From Methylobacterium haplocladii (lineage in GTDB: Bacteria; Pseudomonadota; Alphaproteobacteria; Rhizobiales; Beijerinckiaceae), in the NCBI RefSeq assembly GCF_007992175.1, contig NZ_BJZT01000039.1:25090-89089 (forward strand): DNA of 64,000 bases, read 5' to 3'. Of this stretch, positions 44,414-52,232 are shown piece after piece. The notes under the pieces were generated by a model, which was not told where the DNA came from, made no database searches, and saw nothing but the letters and a program-made list of their open reading frames with translations. How positions within the stretch are numbered: position 1 is the first letter of the stretch; each line of letters opens with the position of its first letter. Made by a program: the position numbers and the translations under genes.

Positions 44414-44620
44414 TCACTCGCCGGGCTGCATGCCCGAGGTGAAGTGGCCGCACCAATCCTTGCCGCCCACCACCGGCCAGAGGCCATGGCCGTTCGGCTC
44501 GGGCTGGCTCACGGGCGGGTTGAAGCGGCACAGGCCCTCGTCGCCGGCAGCGTTGCCGCCATTGGTCTTGTGCTCGTCGAAGAAGCGGCAGCTCTCGCAG
44601 GACGCGTTGGTACCGGCCAT
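44414..44620 (-). CDS. Small four-cysteine protein
   Basis: 68 residues. The Cys are in CESCRFF, LCRFNPP and WCGHF, a C-x2-C ... C-x-x-x-P-P ... W-C-G pattern. It is seen in many small alphaproteobacterial proteins of unknown role and could hold an iron-sulfur cluster or zinc. Its own promoter region contains an AT-rich TTTAGAACGATTCT dyad like an iron-control element, and it has its own terminator. That makes it a monocistronic, possibly iron-regulated gene. Confidence 0.75.
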   Translation of the reverse strand: MAGTNASCESCRFFDEHKTNGGNAAGDEGLCRFNPPVSQPEPNGHGLWPVVGGKDWCGHFTSGMQPGE

Positions 44621-44716
44621 GGGATGTTCCTTTCGAATTTCTCGGCGACCGAAGCGATCGGGCTCCGTCGCCAGCGCTGTTCTTAGTTAGAATAACTCCA
44701 GTCTGGCGTCAAGCAG

Positions 44717-44730
44717 TTTAGAACGATTCT
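44717..44730. promoter_or_regulatory. Iron-control-element-like motif
   Basis: TTTAGAACGATTCT matches the left half and core of the alphaproteobacterial Irr box (TTTAGAA-N3-TTCTAAA); the right half ends GTT instead of AAA. It lies about 97 bases upstream of the four-cysteine gene, next to a TTGACG-like -35 element (complement of 44707-44712). A second loose dyad (TTCT-N5-AGAA) is nearby around 44682. Confidence 0.4.
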
Positions 44731-44960
44731 GTTGAGCGTAGCCGCGTCTCGTGGATCCCGGCCGAAGCCGTCTGCGCCGGCACGGCATCGGGGAAGCTAT
44801 CCGGGCCGGCCCGCCGCTGCCGCGACGGAGGTCAGCCTGACTCGCAACAGCAACACCCGTCCCGCCAATTCCGTGCGCTGCAGAACTTCGCCTTGCGCTG
44901 CGGTGCCGAGGCCATCACGATTCCGGTCGTGGAGTTCGCTGCGGCCAAGGTGGGGTTCCG

Positions 44961-45569
44961 GTGCCTTTCGGCGAATCGAGTCTGACGGCCTGGATCCTGC
45001 TCTGGGTGGCGGCGCTCTCCAGCCTCGCCACGTTCGCGATCACCCTGCGACGCGACGCGCAAGCCCGGCGCAAGGCACTGGCGGAGAAAGAACAGCTCTG
45101 GTCGCTGACCTGGGCCGAGTATCTCGACGACGGGCCGTTCCGCTGCCTGCGTCTGCGCCTGCACGACGTCGACAAGCACAAGTGCCGCCTCAAGACCGTG
45201 ACGCTGAAGAGGCCCGGTGCCGGCCGCCTCGCCCCCCAGACCTGGATCGACAAGAGCACCTCGGAGCCCTGGCACAAGCGCGCCCAGGCCGACCGCACCG
45301 CGCTCGGCCGTCGCATCGCCGTCGCCAAGGATCTCGACGGCTCGAACGCCCGCTTCTCCGGCCAGTCATACGACGACGTCTACATCTACGTGCTGATGCC
45401 CCGGCGCCCGGCCTTCAGCTTCGCCGCCCAGACTCAGCTCCGCGTGGTCTGCCGCATCTCCGAGATCTCACGCCGCGCCCGCCGCCGGAAGATCACGCTG
45501 ATCAGCCCGCCTGCCGACTGGGCCGCCGCCGATGCGCCGAAGCCCGAGGACGTGAAACAGACGATCTGA
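44961..45569 (+). CDS. Membrane-anchored hypothetical protein
   Basis: 202 residues, ATG at 44961. One N-terminal transmembrane helix (LTAWILLWVAALSSLATFAI) is followed by a basic stretch and a soluble domain in the cytoplasm, judging by the positive-inside rule. The domain is beta-rich (KCRLKTVTLKRPG, then DDVYIYVLMPRRPAFSF). The family is not recognised. It converges with the response regulator gene, 17 bases beyond its stop. Confidence 0.6.
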   Translation: MPFGESSLTAWILLWVAALSSLATFAITLRRDAQARRKALAEKEQLWSLTWAEYLDDGPFRCLRLRLHDVDKHKCRLKTVTLKRPGAGRLAPQTWIDKSTSEPWHKRAQADRTALGRRIAVAKDLDGSNARFSGQSYDDVYIYVLMPRRPAFSFAAQTQLRVVCRISEISRRARRRKITLISPPADWAAADAPKPEDVKQTI

Positions 45570-45586
45570 TGTTTCGCCATGGCGGT

Positions 45587-46036
45587 CTATGGCGCGGCCG
45601 GCGCCCAGCTCGCCCGATAGGCGGGGGCCAGGATCATGCCGTGAGGAACGGCCAGGACCGGGGGCGGGCGGCGCAGGCCTTCCTCGAGGAAAGCCAGGGT
45701 GTCCTCCATGACGCTGGCTGAGAACGGCTTGCTGATCACCGCAGCCGCGCCCTCCAGGTCCTCGGACAATTGACGCGAATTGGCGGTGATGAAGACGGCG
45801 GTGACGCCGCCGATCTCCCGCACGGCGCGGGCGACGTCGAGGCCCGACGAGCCGTCGCCGAGCCGCAGGTCGACGAAGACGAGTTCGGGCCGTGTCTCGT
45901 GGACGAGGGTCACGCCGTCCTCCGCGGTCATGGCCGTGCCGACGATGACGTGCCCGGCATCCTCAAGCAGCATTTCGAGCTGCATCAGGATCAGGGCCTC
46001 ATCCTCCACCAGCAGAACCCGCAGCGGTTCGCTCAC
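45587..46036 (-). CDS. Single-domain response regulator (LovR-like)
   Basis: 149 residues. It starts with GTG overlapping the kinase stop codon (GTGA). The receiver domain has acidic residues Glu11-Asp12, phospho-acceptor Asp56 (VFVDLRLGDG), Thr84 and Lys103 (SKPF). There is no output domain, only a tail of about 30 residues. Its coupling to a LOV histidine kinase resembles Caulobacter LovK-LovR, in which the stand-alone receiver acts as phosphate sink in the general stress response. The same role here is inference. Confidence 0.92.
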   Translation of the reverse strand: MSEPLRVLLVEDEALILMQLEMLLEDAGHVIVGTAMTAEDGVTLVHETRPELVFVDLRLGDGSSGLDVARAVREIGGVTAVFITANSRQLSEDLEGAAAVISKPFSASVMEDTLAFLEEGLRRPPPVLAVPHGMILAPAYRASWAPAAP

Positions 46037-47160
46037 TGACTCTCCGAACTGACTGCCGTTTCGCGGGGCAGACTGACGTGGACGGCCGTGCCGGGATTGG
46101 CAGACTGCCAAGAGATACTGGCATTCAACTGGCGGGCAAGCGTTTCGATCAGGCGTTTTCCGAAAGAGCGCTTGCCGGATATTTCGACCGGTACCGGCAT
46201 ACCAACGCCGTCATCGGTGATTTTGATCGTAAAATACTTTTCGGCCGGCGCCACCAGGATCGAGAGCCGCCCGGCGCGCCCATCCGGAAAGGCGTGCTTG
46301 AGGGCGTTGGTGACGAGCTCGTTCATCATCAGCGCGATCGGCGGCGCCTTGGCCACCGGCACCTCGACAGCCTCGAAATCGAAATGCAGGCGGATGTCGT
46401 CGCGGCCCGACCCCCGCACCAGGTCGGTGGCGAGGTCGCGGGCGAATTCGGTCACGTCGAAGCGCTCGACGTTGTTGGACTGGTAGAGCCGCCGATGCAC
46501 GGTACCGAGCGCCTCGACGCGCTTGAGCATCGCGTCCATCGAGGCGCGCGCCGCTGGATCGGTAATCGTGCGGGTCTGCAGGACCAGCAGCGAGGAGATC
46601 ATCTGCAGGTTGTTCTTGACCCGGTGATCGACCTCGTGGACCAGCATGGTCTTGGCAGCCAGGGCCTCGCGCAGATCGTGGGTGCGCCGGGCGACCTCCC
46701 GCTCGAAATGCTCCTTCTCCTGCTGCGTCTTGAGATGCGCGTCGACCCGGTCGGTGACGTCGAGCTGCGAGGCGAAGAAATACAGCACCTCGCCGGCCTC
46801 GTTGGCGACCGGGCTGAGATACAGCGCGTTCCAGAAGGAGGTGCCGTCCTTGCGGTAGTTCAGGAGATCGATGGCGATGTCGCGGCACTCCGCGACCGCT
46901 TCGCGGATCTGCCGTACGGCGGCCCTGTCGGTGTCCGGCCCTTGCAGGAAGCGGCAGTTCCTGCCCATGATCTCGTCGCGGCCGTAGCCGGACATCGCGA
47001 GGAAGGCGTTGTTGACGTAGACGATCGGGTTGTCGGCCTGCCGCGGATCGGTGATGATCATCGCCATACGGGTGCCGCGCACGGCGGCAGCGAACGGATC
47101 GCCCTTGCCCGTGCTGGCATGCAGCTGATCCGTCAGCCTCCAGGCTTCGTCCTGTTCCAT
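46033..47160 (-). CDS. LOV-domain histidine kinase (blue-light sensor)
   Basis: 375 residues. The N-terminal LOV domain contains the flavin-binding signature GRNCRFLQG with the photoreactive Cys69, and NYRKDGTSFWNALYLSPV. A short coiled coil leads to a HisKA_2/HWE-type kinase with phosphorylatable His179 in HEVDHRVKNNLQM. An ATPase domain has the N box ALMMNELVTNALKHAF and DDGVGMP. Light would form a flavin-cysteinyl adduct and change kinase activity. It is cytoplasmic, with no membrane segment. The start at 47160 (MEQDEAW) was chosen for its position just upstream of the domain. Confidence 0.95.
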   Translation of the reverse strand: MEQDEAWRLTDQLHASTGKGDPFAAAVRGTRMAMIITDPRQADNPIVYVNNAFLAMSGYGRDEIMGRNCRFLQGPDTDRAAVRQIREAVAECRDIAIDLLNYRKDGTSFWNALYLSPVANEAGEVLYFFASQLDVTDRVDAHLKTQQEKEHFEREVARRTHDLREALAAKTMLVHEVDHRVKNNLQMISSLLVLQTRTITDPAARASMDAMLKRVEALGTVHRRLYQSNNVERFDVTEFARDLATDLVRGSGRDDIRLHFDFEAVEVPVAKAPPIALMMNELVTNALKHAFPDGRAGRLSILVAPAEKYFTIKITDDGVGMPVPVEISGKRSFGKRLIETLARQLNASISWQSANPGTAVHVSLPRETAVSSESQ

Positions 47161-47548
47161 CCCGTCCCGCTTCTTCCAACCCGTGTCGTCAGGCTTGCAG
47201 ACGCCGCGTCGCGATCGGCCCTGCAGCACTGGCGGTCGATACGTGCATTAACGCCTACATGGCCATGCGGCCACGGGCGACAACCGTGGCGGTGCCCGAT
47301 GGATCCCTTACGCCGCTCCCCGGCCCTAGGTTTCGCATGTCGTGCCCCAATGACGGAGATGCCGTCCATGTGGCGCACATGCGCAGGGTGCGACGACACG
47401 ATATGCCACCCAACCAAGGTTTGGCGGGTTGAGCGTGGCAAGAGGCTTGCTCGCAACGCTTGCAGGAGCCGTATCGTCGTCCGCTCGGCGACATTCGGCC
47501 GACCTGACGACGCGACCTCACCTGACGACGGAACCCCGAAGGACTTCG

Positions 47549-47848
47549 ATGATCGACATGCCGACCCTCGAGGGCGACCGCGCGGTCGACGCCCTGCTGC
47601 GCCAGATCACCTGGAGCCGCTTCGTCGGCGACGACGGCGTCGCCGTTCCGTATCGCGACGATCCCGCCTCGGCCGCCGTGGTGATCGAACTCCGTCAGGC
47701 GGGCGAGCGGCTCAACGCCAGCGGCGGCCTCGACGCCCTCGACGAGGCCATCCTGCGCATCACCGAGATGAACTCGGCCTATTCGGACCAGCGCTCCAAC
47801 CTGCTCGAGGCGCTGTGGTCCTCGGTGGGGCGTGACGAGGAGGTGTGA
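47549..47848 (+). CDS. Small hypothetical protein
   Basis: 99 residues, ATG at 47549 (MIDMPTLEGDRAVDALLRQ). It has an acidic, helical profile with no recognised motif. It is divergent from the LOV kinase gene; the 388-base region between them shows nothing beyond ordinary promoter space. An upstream in-frame ATG at 47429 would add 40 unstructured residues, so the shorter form is preferred. Confidence 0.55.
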   Translation: MIDMPTLEGDRAVDALLRQITWSRFVGDDGVAVPYRDDPASAAVVIELRQAGERLNASGGLDALDEAILRITEMNSAYSDQRSNLLEALWSSVGRDEEV

Positions 47849-48096
47849 ATCGGCCTCCGGCCGGGCGGAGCGGTATCGGGGCCACGCCACCGGGACGTTC
47901 CCGTCGCCGCGAGCGCAGTGAAGTAGAACATGGAGGCACGCGCACCGTTCGGGCTGTGGCCCTGGATCGCTCCGCTGCGATCGTGATGCCGGGGGTATCC
48001 GGTGTCCGGCACGACCCGATTGCGACGGGTTCTGCCGTCGAGGCGACGACGACCGATTTCGGCCAATGCCCCCGCGCGGCTTCGCATCGCGAGCGC

Positions 48097-48327
48097 TCAG
48101 GAAAGACCCGCGGCTTTGCGGAGCGCGGCATTGAGCCGATCCTGCCACCCCGGCCCGTCGGCCTGGAAATGCTCCAGCACGTCACGATCGATGCGCAGCG
48201 TGACCTGCTCGCGTCCGCCCGGGATGGCCGGCGCCTTGGCTGTGGCCGGTGCCTCGACGGGCTTCGTCGTGGTTTTCCGGAACGCCGCCTCGGCCGCGTC
48301 CCGCGCGCTCATCGTCGATCTGGCCAT
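48097..48327 (-). CDS. BrnA-like antitoxin domain protein
   Basis: 76 residues. The C-terminal half (VTLRIDRDVLEHFQADGPGWQDRLNAALR) matches the ribbon-helix-helix-like BrnA antitoxin family. The N-terminus is Ala/Lys-rich and disordered. BrnA normally follows its toxin gene brnT and neutralises it. No BrnT-type RNase gene is visible on either side, so this is an orphan or a stand-alone DNA-binding protein. The 248 bases upstream of 48097 and 271 bases on the other side hold no gene I can support. Confidence 0.7.
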   Translation of the reverse strand: MARSTMSARDAAEAAFRKTTTKPVEAPATAKAPAIPGGREQVTLRIDRDVLEHFQADGPGWQDRLNAALRKAAGLS

Positions 48328-48598
48328 GGGTCCTTAACTCTCCGCCGATCCGAAGTTCGGAGAACCTGCTCCGGGTTGCGGCGTGCAAATCCAGGACGCC
48401 GATCCGGAACGGCCCGCTTCGGATCCAGAATGACCGTTTTAAGCAGGTTCGCGTCGGCAGGCCAACGGCCCACCCGCTTAGCGTGTTGTTTTATCGCAGG
48501 TTTTTGGCTGACGATCGCAGGACGCTTTTTCGAACACCGTTGAGGCCGGCGGTCCCGTCCCGCTTCGCCGGATGCGGGGGGATGACGCCCACATCCCC

Positions 48599-49282
48599 TC
48601 AACTCTCGTCCTCGTCGCGGCGCGAAGCCTCGTCGTCCTCCGGTTCCACCAGGGCGTAGACCGCATCGCCCATCCGCTTGAGCGGACCACCGGGACCCGA
48701 GCGTTTCCAGAGGCGCGTGTTGAGGGCAGCGACGGGATCGTGACCCGGCAGGGAGAAGCCGCGGCGCGCAAGCACCGCCAGAATCTCGCTGGCATGGAGC
48801 GGCCGGCCGGCCTCATCCAGGGCCGCCAGGGCCGCCTCGATCAGCGCGCGGCCGTAACGGCGGGCGAGGACGCCCTCGGAGAGCGCGGCATCCATCGGAA
48901 CAGGTTCGGCCGACCCTCCGGCGTTACCCGCCTTTCGCGCCTCCGGGGCGACAGCACCGGGCCGGAGGTCGTCACCGGGCGAAGGCGGCGATGCGCGTTC
49001 GGCGGGAGGTTCGCGCTCGGACGCAGGCTGCCGCAACGGAGTGCGCCGATCCGCGGTGTCCGCCCGCTCAGCCGGATCCGGGGAAGGCCATGGTCCCGGT
49101 GTCGACGAGAAGGGGACGGGAGCGGCGGGCGGAGGCTCGTCGACCGGCAAGGGCGGACCGCCCCTCAGCCGGCGACCGAGCTCGAGATAGAGTGTGAGGT
49201 CGGTGATCGTGCGATCGAGCGCCTCGCGCTGTCGGCGCAAGGCGGCGAGCTGCGCCTCTGCTTCGGCTTCCGACAACACCAT
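48599..49282 (-). CDS. HARE-HTH-like domain protein, replication-block neighbour
   Basis: 227 residues. An N-terminal coiled coil (AEAQLAALRRQREALDRTITDLTL) is followed by a Pro/Glu-rich disordered middle (about 55-130). A C-terminal winged-helix-like domain (RALIEAALAALDEAGRPLHASEIL, then NTRLWKR, then VYALVE) resembles HARE-HTH domains, which are associated with DNA modification and DNA-binding complexes. It is downstream of repA on the same strand. The gap contains a long inverted repeat. A role in replication or its control is only suggested by position. Confidence 0.65.
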   Translation of the reverse strand: MVLSEAEAEAQLAALRRQREALDRTITDLTLYLELGRRLRGGPPLPVDEPPPAAPVPFSSTPGPWPSPDPAERADTADRRTPLRQPASEREPPAERASPPSPGDDLRPGAVAPEARKAGNAGGSAEPVPMDAALSEGVLARRYGRALIEAALAALDEAGRPLHASEILAVLARRGFSLPGHDPVAALNTRLWKRSGPGGPLKRMGDAVYALVEPEDDEASRRDEDES

Positions 49283-49414
49283 GCTGCGACCCTCGGGATG
49301 GTCCGGAGATTTTTCGGACCCGTCCGCAGCGCTTACAGGAATATTCCTTAATCTGCTACACATTCCCTTACAGCGTCATATTCTAAGGTGTCTTCCTTAT
49401 GTGACGAACAGAAT

Positions 49415-49440
49415 AACTCGGAATGGAATTATTCCGAGTT
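49415..49440. promoter_or_regulatory. Inverted repeat between repA and the HARE-like gene
   Basis: Perfect 10-bp arms AACTCGGAAT and ATTCCGAGTT with a 6-base spacer, in an AT-rich 259-base gap. It lies 102 bases past the repA stop and 133 bases before the next start. It could be the repA terminator or an operator for the downstream gene. Confidence 0.55.
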
Positions 49441-49541
49441 CCGTCGGCAGTTAAGCGAGAGCGGCTAAGGCGTTCCGGTGGCTTACGGTCCGCTGCGCTT
49501 TGCTTCGTCATAGCAACACATTCTAAGAATATTCCATCGGA

Positions 49542-50636
49542 TTAGGCGGCGTTTCGTTTCTTCCGAGCCATTCCAATCGCTCTGGGCGGAACGATGAGGG
49601 CGCTCGGATCGGCCGGGTTGAGGACCATACCGCGTTCGTCGAGCGTGATCGGCAGGCGCGGGAACACCTCGAGTACACCGGCGATATCCGCCTTGAAGGC
49701 CTGCCGGAAGCTGCGTTGCGAGGCATTGTCGGCCCCGAACTGCTTGTGCAGGTTGTCCCAGGTGAGCCTCAGAGGCCGCTGCAGGGCGCGCAGGCGGTAG
49801 CCGGCCCAGAACAGCAGGTCGAGCTTCCGAGCCGATCCTGACAGCGCCCTGGCGGCGCGGATGTCCACGGGAAGGGCGTGCTTGATCAGGCTTTCGTAGA
49901 AGTCCTGGTGGAACTGGACCTCGCGCTGCCAGACCACCTCGCCGGCGCCCTGCGGCCGCCACAGGTCGAGGCGGCGGAAAGGCGGGACGGTGAGCGTCGA
50001 GGCGGTCTCCTTGCCGTCCCAGAGGCCGATCTGCATGGAACAGGCGGCGAGCCGGTTGAGCTGCTCCTTGAAGGCGCCGATGGTGCCGCGCTCGCCGCCG
50101 GTGACGGCGAATCCCATCTCGCGCATGAAGCCGGACAGGCTGTCGGCCACAGCGATCACGGGGCTGCGCTGGCGCACCGCCTCGGTACAGAGGTGAAGCA
50201 GGACGAGCCGTGCCTTGGGGCCGTAGGGCAGGCCCTGCGCCTCCATCTCGCCCGTCACCGGGTTCTTGAGGCGTCCCGCGCTGAGGCTCAGGGAGTTGCG
50301 GCCGTATTCGCGCAGGACCTCCCGCATCGGGCCGGGATCGCGGTAGGGCAGGCCGCAGAGCGCCAGGACCGAGTGGATGTGCTGCAGGTTCTCGGGCGCG
50401 GCGGGCTCGTTCTCGATGACCTCGCGCACGGCGTCGCGCCGGCGCTGATCCCGCGCCATGCTCTCACGCCGGGTTTTCTGGGAGTTTTGTGCGGCAGTCT
50501 GCGCGTCACGGTCGCGCTGCCGGAACAGCAGATGCTCGACGATCTGCGCGAACAGGAACCCGCCCCGCGCTGCTTCCAACTCGGTGCGCAGGTCCGGGTC
50601 ACGGATCTGATCGATCTTCTGGTCGAGCCCTGACAT
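49542..50636 (-). CDS. repA: RepA-family plasmid replication initiator
   Basis: 364 residues, intact. It matches the plasmid-encoded RepA (RPA) family of alphaproteobacteria. Recognisable blocks are LPYGPKARLVLLHLCTEAVR, SLSGFMREMGF, then VDIRAARALSGSARKLDLLFWAGYRL and RPLRLTWDNLHKQFGAD followed by a basic helix (SFRQAFKADIAGVLEVFP). Start at 50636 (MSGLDQKIDQ). Such proteins bind iterons and open plasmid origins. Seven iteron-like repeats lie just upstream of its start. There is no ParA/ParB partner. The GC content and codon pattern resemble the neighbours. Confidence 0.9.
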   Translation of the reverse strand: MSGLDQKIDQIRDPDLRTELEAARGGFLFAQIVEHLLFRQRDRDAQTAAQNSQKTRRESMARDQRRRDAVREVIENEPAAPENLQHIHSVLALCGLPYRDPGPMREVLREYGRNSLSLSAGRLKNPVTGEMEAQGLPYGPKARLVLLHLCTEAVRQRSPVIAVADSLSGFMREMGFAVTGGERGTIGAFKEQLNRLAACSMQIGLWDGKETASTLTVPPFRRLDLWRPQGAGEVVWQREVQFHQDFYESLIKHALPVDIRAARALSGSARKLDLLFWAGYRLRALQRPLRLTWDNLHKQFGADNASQRSFRQAFKADIAGVLEVFPRLPITLDERGMVLNPADPSALIVPPRAIGMARKKRNAA

Positions 50637-50816
50637 GCGCTGCGTTCGCCGACGTCCTCGTTCCACCCTGCCCCGTCGTATCGCCGACGTCCAAGTCCGG
50701 GTGGCGCCGGATGTCGCACGATTCGCGGGCGAGGAGTCCTGTGGCGGATCGGTCTTATCCCGGCTTTCCCCGCTTCTCGGGCCTTGTCGTCCCCAGACCT
50801 GGTCTCCGCGCCTTCC

Positions 50817-51039
50817 CGCAGAGTTCGATACGCCGGGATTTCAGCGGACCGGCCTACGCAGAGTTCGATACGGGGCACCGCCGCCGGGTTCTCCACGGAA
50901 TGCACAGCCTCATCGGTTTTCCCGCGCCGAATCCCATGCGAACCCGCGCAGAGTCCGATGCGATCGATGGAAGAATCCACGCAGAATTCCATACGCTGTC
51001 GCGCAGAGTCCGATGCTCACTCGCGCAGAGTTCGATGCA
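50817..51039 (+). repeat. Iteron array, seven copies of a 16-bp repeat
   Basis: Consensus CGCAGAGTTCGATACG. Starts at 50817, 50857, 50925 (degenerate), 50947, 50980, 51002 and 51024. Copies 1 and 2 are identical; the others differ at one to five positions. The last five are spaced 22, 33, 22 and 22 bp, multiples of 11, so bound RepA would sit on one face of the helix. Confidence 0.85.
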
Positions 51040-51203
51040 CGAACAGGGCTCAAGCCTTTGTCTGGAAAGCGTTTTTTACTCTGTCATATAACCTGCTGAA
51101 CAGACTCTCTTAAAAGAGTCATCCAGATATTCTTCCTACTTAGGCGCGAGCGTCCGCTGAAACGAACGGGCAGAGGACGACTCAAATTATGGAATATATG
51201 GAA

Positions 51204-51212
51204 TTATCCACA
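51204..51212 (+). promoter_or_regulatory. DnaA box
   Basis: TTATCCACA, the perfect consensus DnaA-binding 9-mer. It lies in the AT-rich part of the origin region about 165 bases from the last iteron. Its position next to iterons and repA raises it above chance. Confidence 0.8.
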
Positions 51213-51312
51213 CGTCAGACCCGGTTTATCCAACGTAGCTCGGCCATTCCGACGAAGGGCCGTACAAGACACTCGGATGTGCATTCGGAACGAAAGCGGT
51301 ACGAAACTCTGC

Positions 51313-52143
51313 ATGACGAATCATCCGATCGACACGCTGCTTCACCTCATGGCGATGCTACGGGACCCGGTAAGGGGCTGTTCCTGGGATGTGGCCCAGA
51401 CGCCGGCCAGCATCGTGCCGTTCACGATCGAGGAAGCCTACGAGGTGGCAGATGCGGTGGATCGTGGCGATCCCGACGAGCTGCGGGACGAGCTCGGCGA
51501 TCTCCTGCTCCAGGTCGTGTTCCAGGCGCGGATGGCGGAGGAGGCGGCTCGGTTCGACTTCACGGATGTCGTCGGCGGCATCGTCGCCAAGCTGATCCGC
51601 CGACATCCCCACGTGTTCGAAGTCGACGGTACGCTGCTGCCCATCGGGCGACCGCGCGACGATCCTGCCACGGTCGAAGCAGCGTGGGCGCGGATCAAAT
51701 CCGAGGAGCGGGCGGAGGCGGCAGCTCGGGGCAGGGTGCAGCCGACCGACATGCCTCTCGACGGCATCCCCCTGGCTATCCCTGCCCTCACGCGCGCCGA
51801 AAAGATCTCACGAAAGGCCGCTGGCTATGGGTTCGATTGGCCGAATGCGCGGGAGGTGATCGCCAAGGTCCGCGAGGAGACCGACGAGGTCGAGGAGAGC
51901 CTGGGGGCCGGCGACCCTGCAGCGATCGCCGAGGAGATCGGCGACCTGTTGTTTTCCGTGGCGAACCTCGCCCGCCATGCCGGGATCGATGCGGAGGAGG
52001 CTTTGCGCCAAGGCACCCGGAAGTTCGAGCGCCGGTTCACGGCCATGGCTGCACGACTGGAAGCGGACGGCCGGACCCTCGCATCGAGCGATTTGCCGGC
52101 GATGGAAGCCGCTTGGCAGGCGGTCAAACGCGGCGAGGGTTGA
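51313..52143 (+). CDS. mazG: Nucleoside triphosphate pyrophosphohydrolase MazG
   Basis: 276 residues. It hydrolyses (d)NTPs to NMP and pyrophosphate, a house-cleaning enzyme that also affects ppGpp responses. Two MazG domains are seen. The first has MAMLRDPVRGCSWDVAQT, EEAYEVADAV and RDELGDLLLQVVF, with the EEXXE plus EXXD metal-binding motif. The second has REETDEVEESL and EEIGDLLFSVAN. ATG at 51313 is preferred over 51277. Its start region overlaps an inverted half-iteron (ends 51312). It lies on the opposite strand from repA. Confidence 0.93.
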   Translation: MTNHPIDTLLHLMAMLRDPVRGCSWDVAQTPASIVPFTIEEAYEVADAVDRGDPDELRDELGDLLLQVVFQARMAEEAARFDFTDVVGGIVAKLIRRHPHVFEVDGTLLPIGRPRDDPATVEAAWARIKSEERAEAAARGRVQPTDMPLDGIPLAIPALTRAEKISRKAAGYGFDWPNAREVIAKVREETDEVEESLGAGDPAAIAEEIGDLLFSVANLARHAGIDAEEALRQGTRKFERRFTAMAARLEADGRTLASSDLPAMEAAWQAVKRGEG

Positions 52144-52171
52144 GAACGCCCTCCCCGCTCGAGATCATCCT

Positions 52172-52232
52172 TGCCGCACGATGTTTTCAGCAAACCGGAA
52201 TCCGGTTTTTCGCATCATGCTCCAGCGCGATC
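52172..52232. repeat. Dispersed repeat, copy A
   Basis: A segment reading GCCGCACGATGTTTT, then AAACCGGAATCCGG, then CGCATCATGCTC. It shares its beginning, centre and end with the segment at 62231-62286, about 10 kb away. Both are intergenic, near gene ends or starts. The TTTTCGCATCATGCTC stretch resembles a widespread Rhizobiales intergenic repeat. Confidence 0.7.

Larger units (their letters stand above)
50637..51312. other. Putative iteron-type replication origin (oriV)
   Basis: The 676-base gene-free stretch between the divergent repA and mazG genes. In order it holds seven 16-bp iterons, an AT-rich segment (about 51060-51240) with an imperfect 18-bp palindrome GACTCT...AGAGTC at 51103-51120, a DnaA box, and an inverted half-iteron at 51297-51312 just before the mazG start. 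This combination is the standard layout of RepA/iteron plasmid origins. Whether it still fires is unknown. Confidence 0.75.

Noticed and set aside
50817..51039. Iteron array as a CRISPR
   Set aside because: Repeats are only 16 bp, partly degenerate, and separated by 6 to 52 bases of uneven length; no cas genes. The phasing and repA neighbour fit iterons.
48599..52143. Prophage or transposon carrying the rep block
   Set aside because: No integrase, transposase, phage structural genes or flanking direct repeats were seen.
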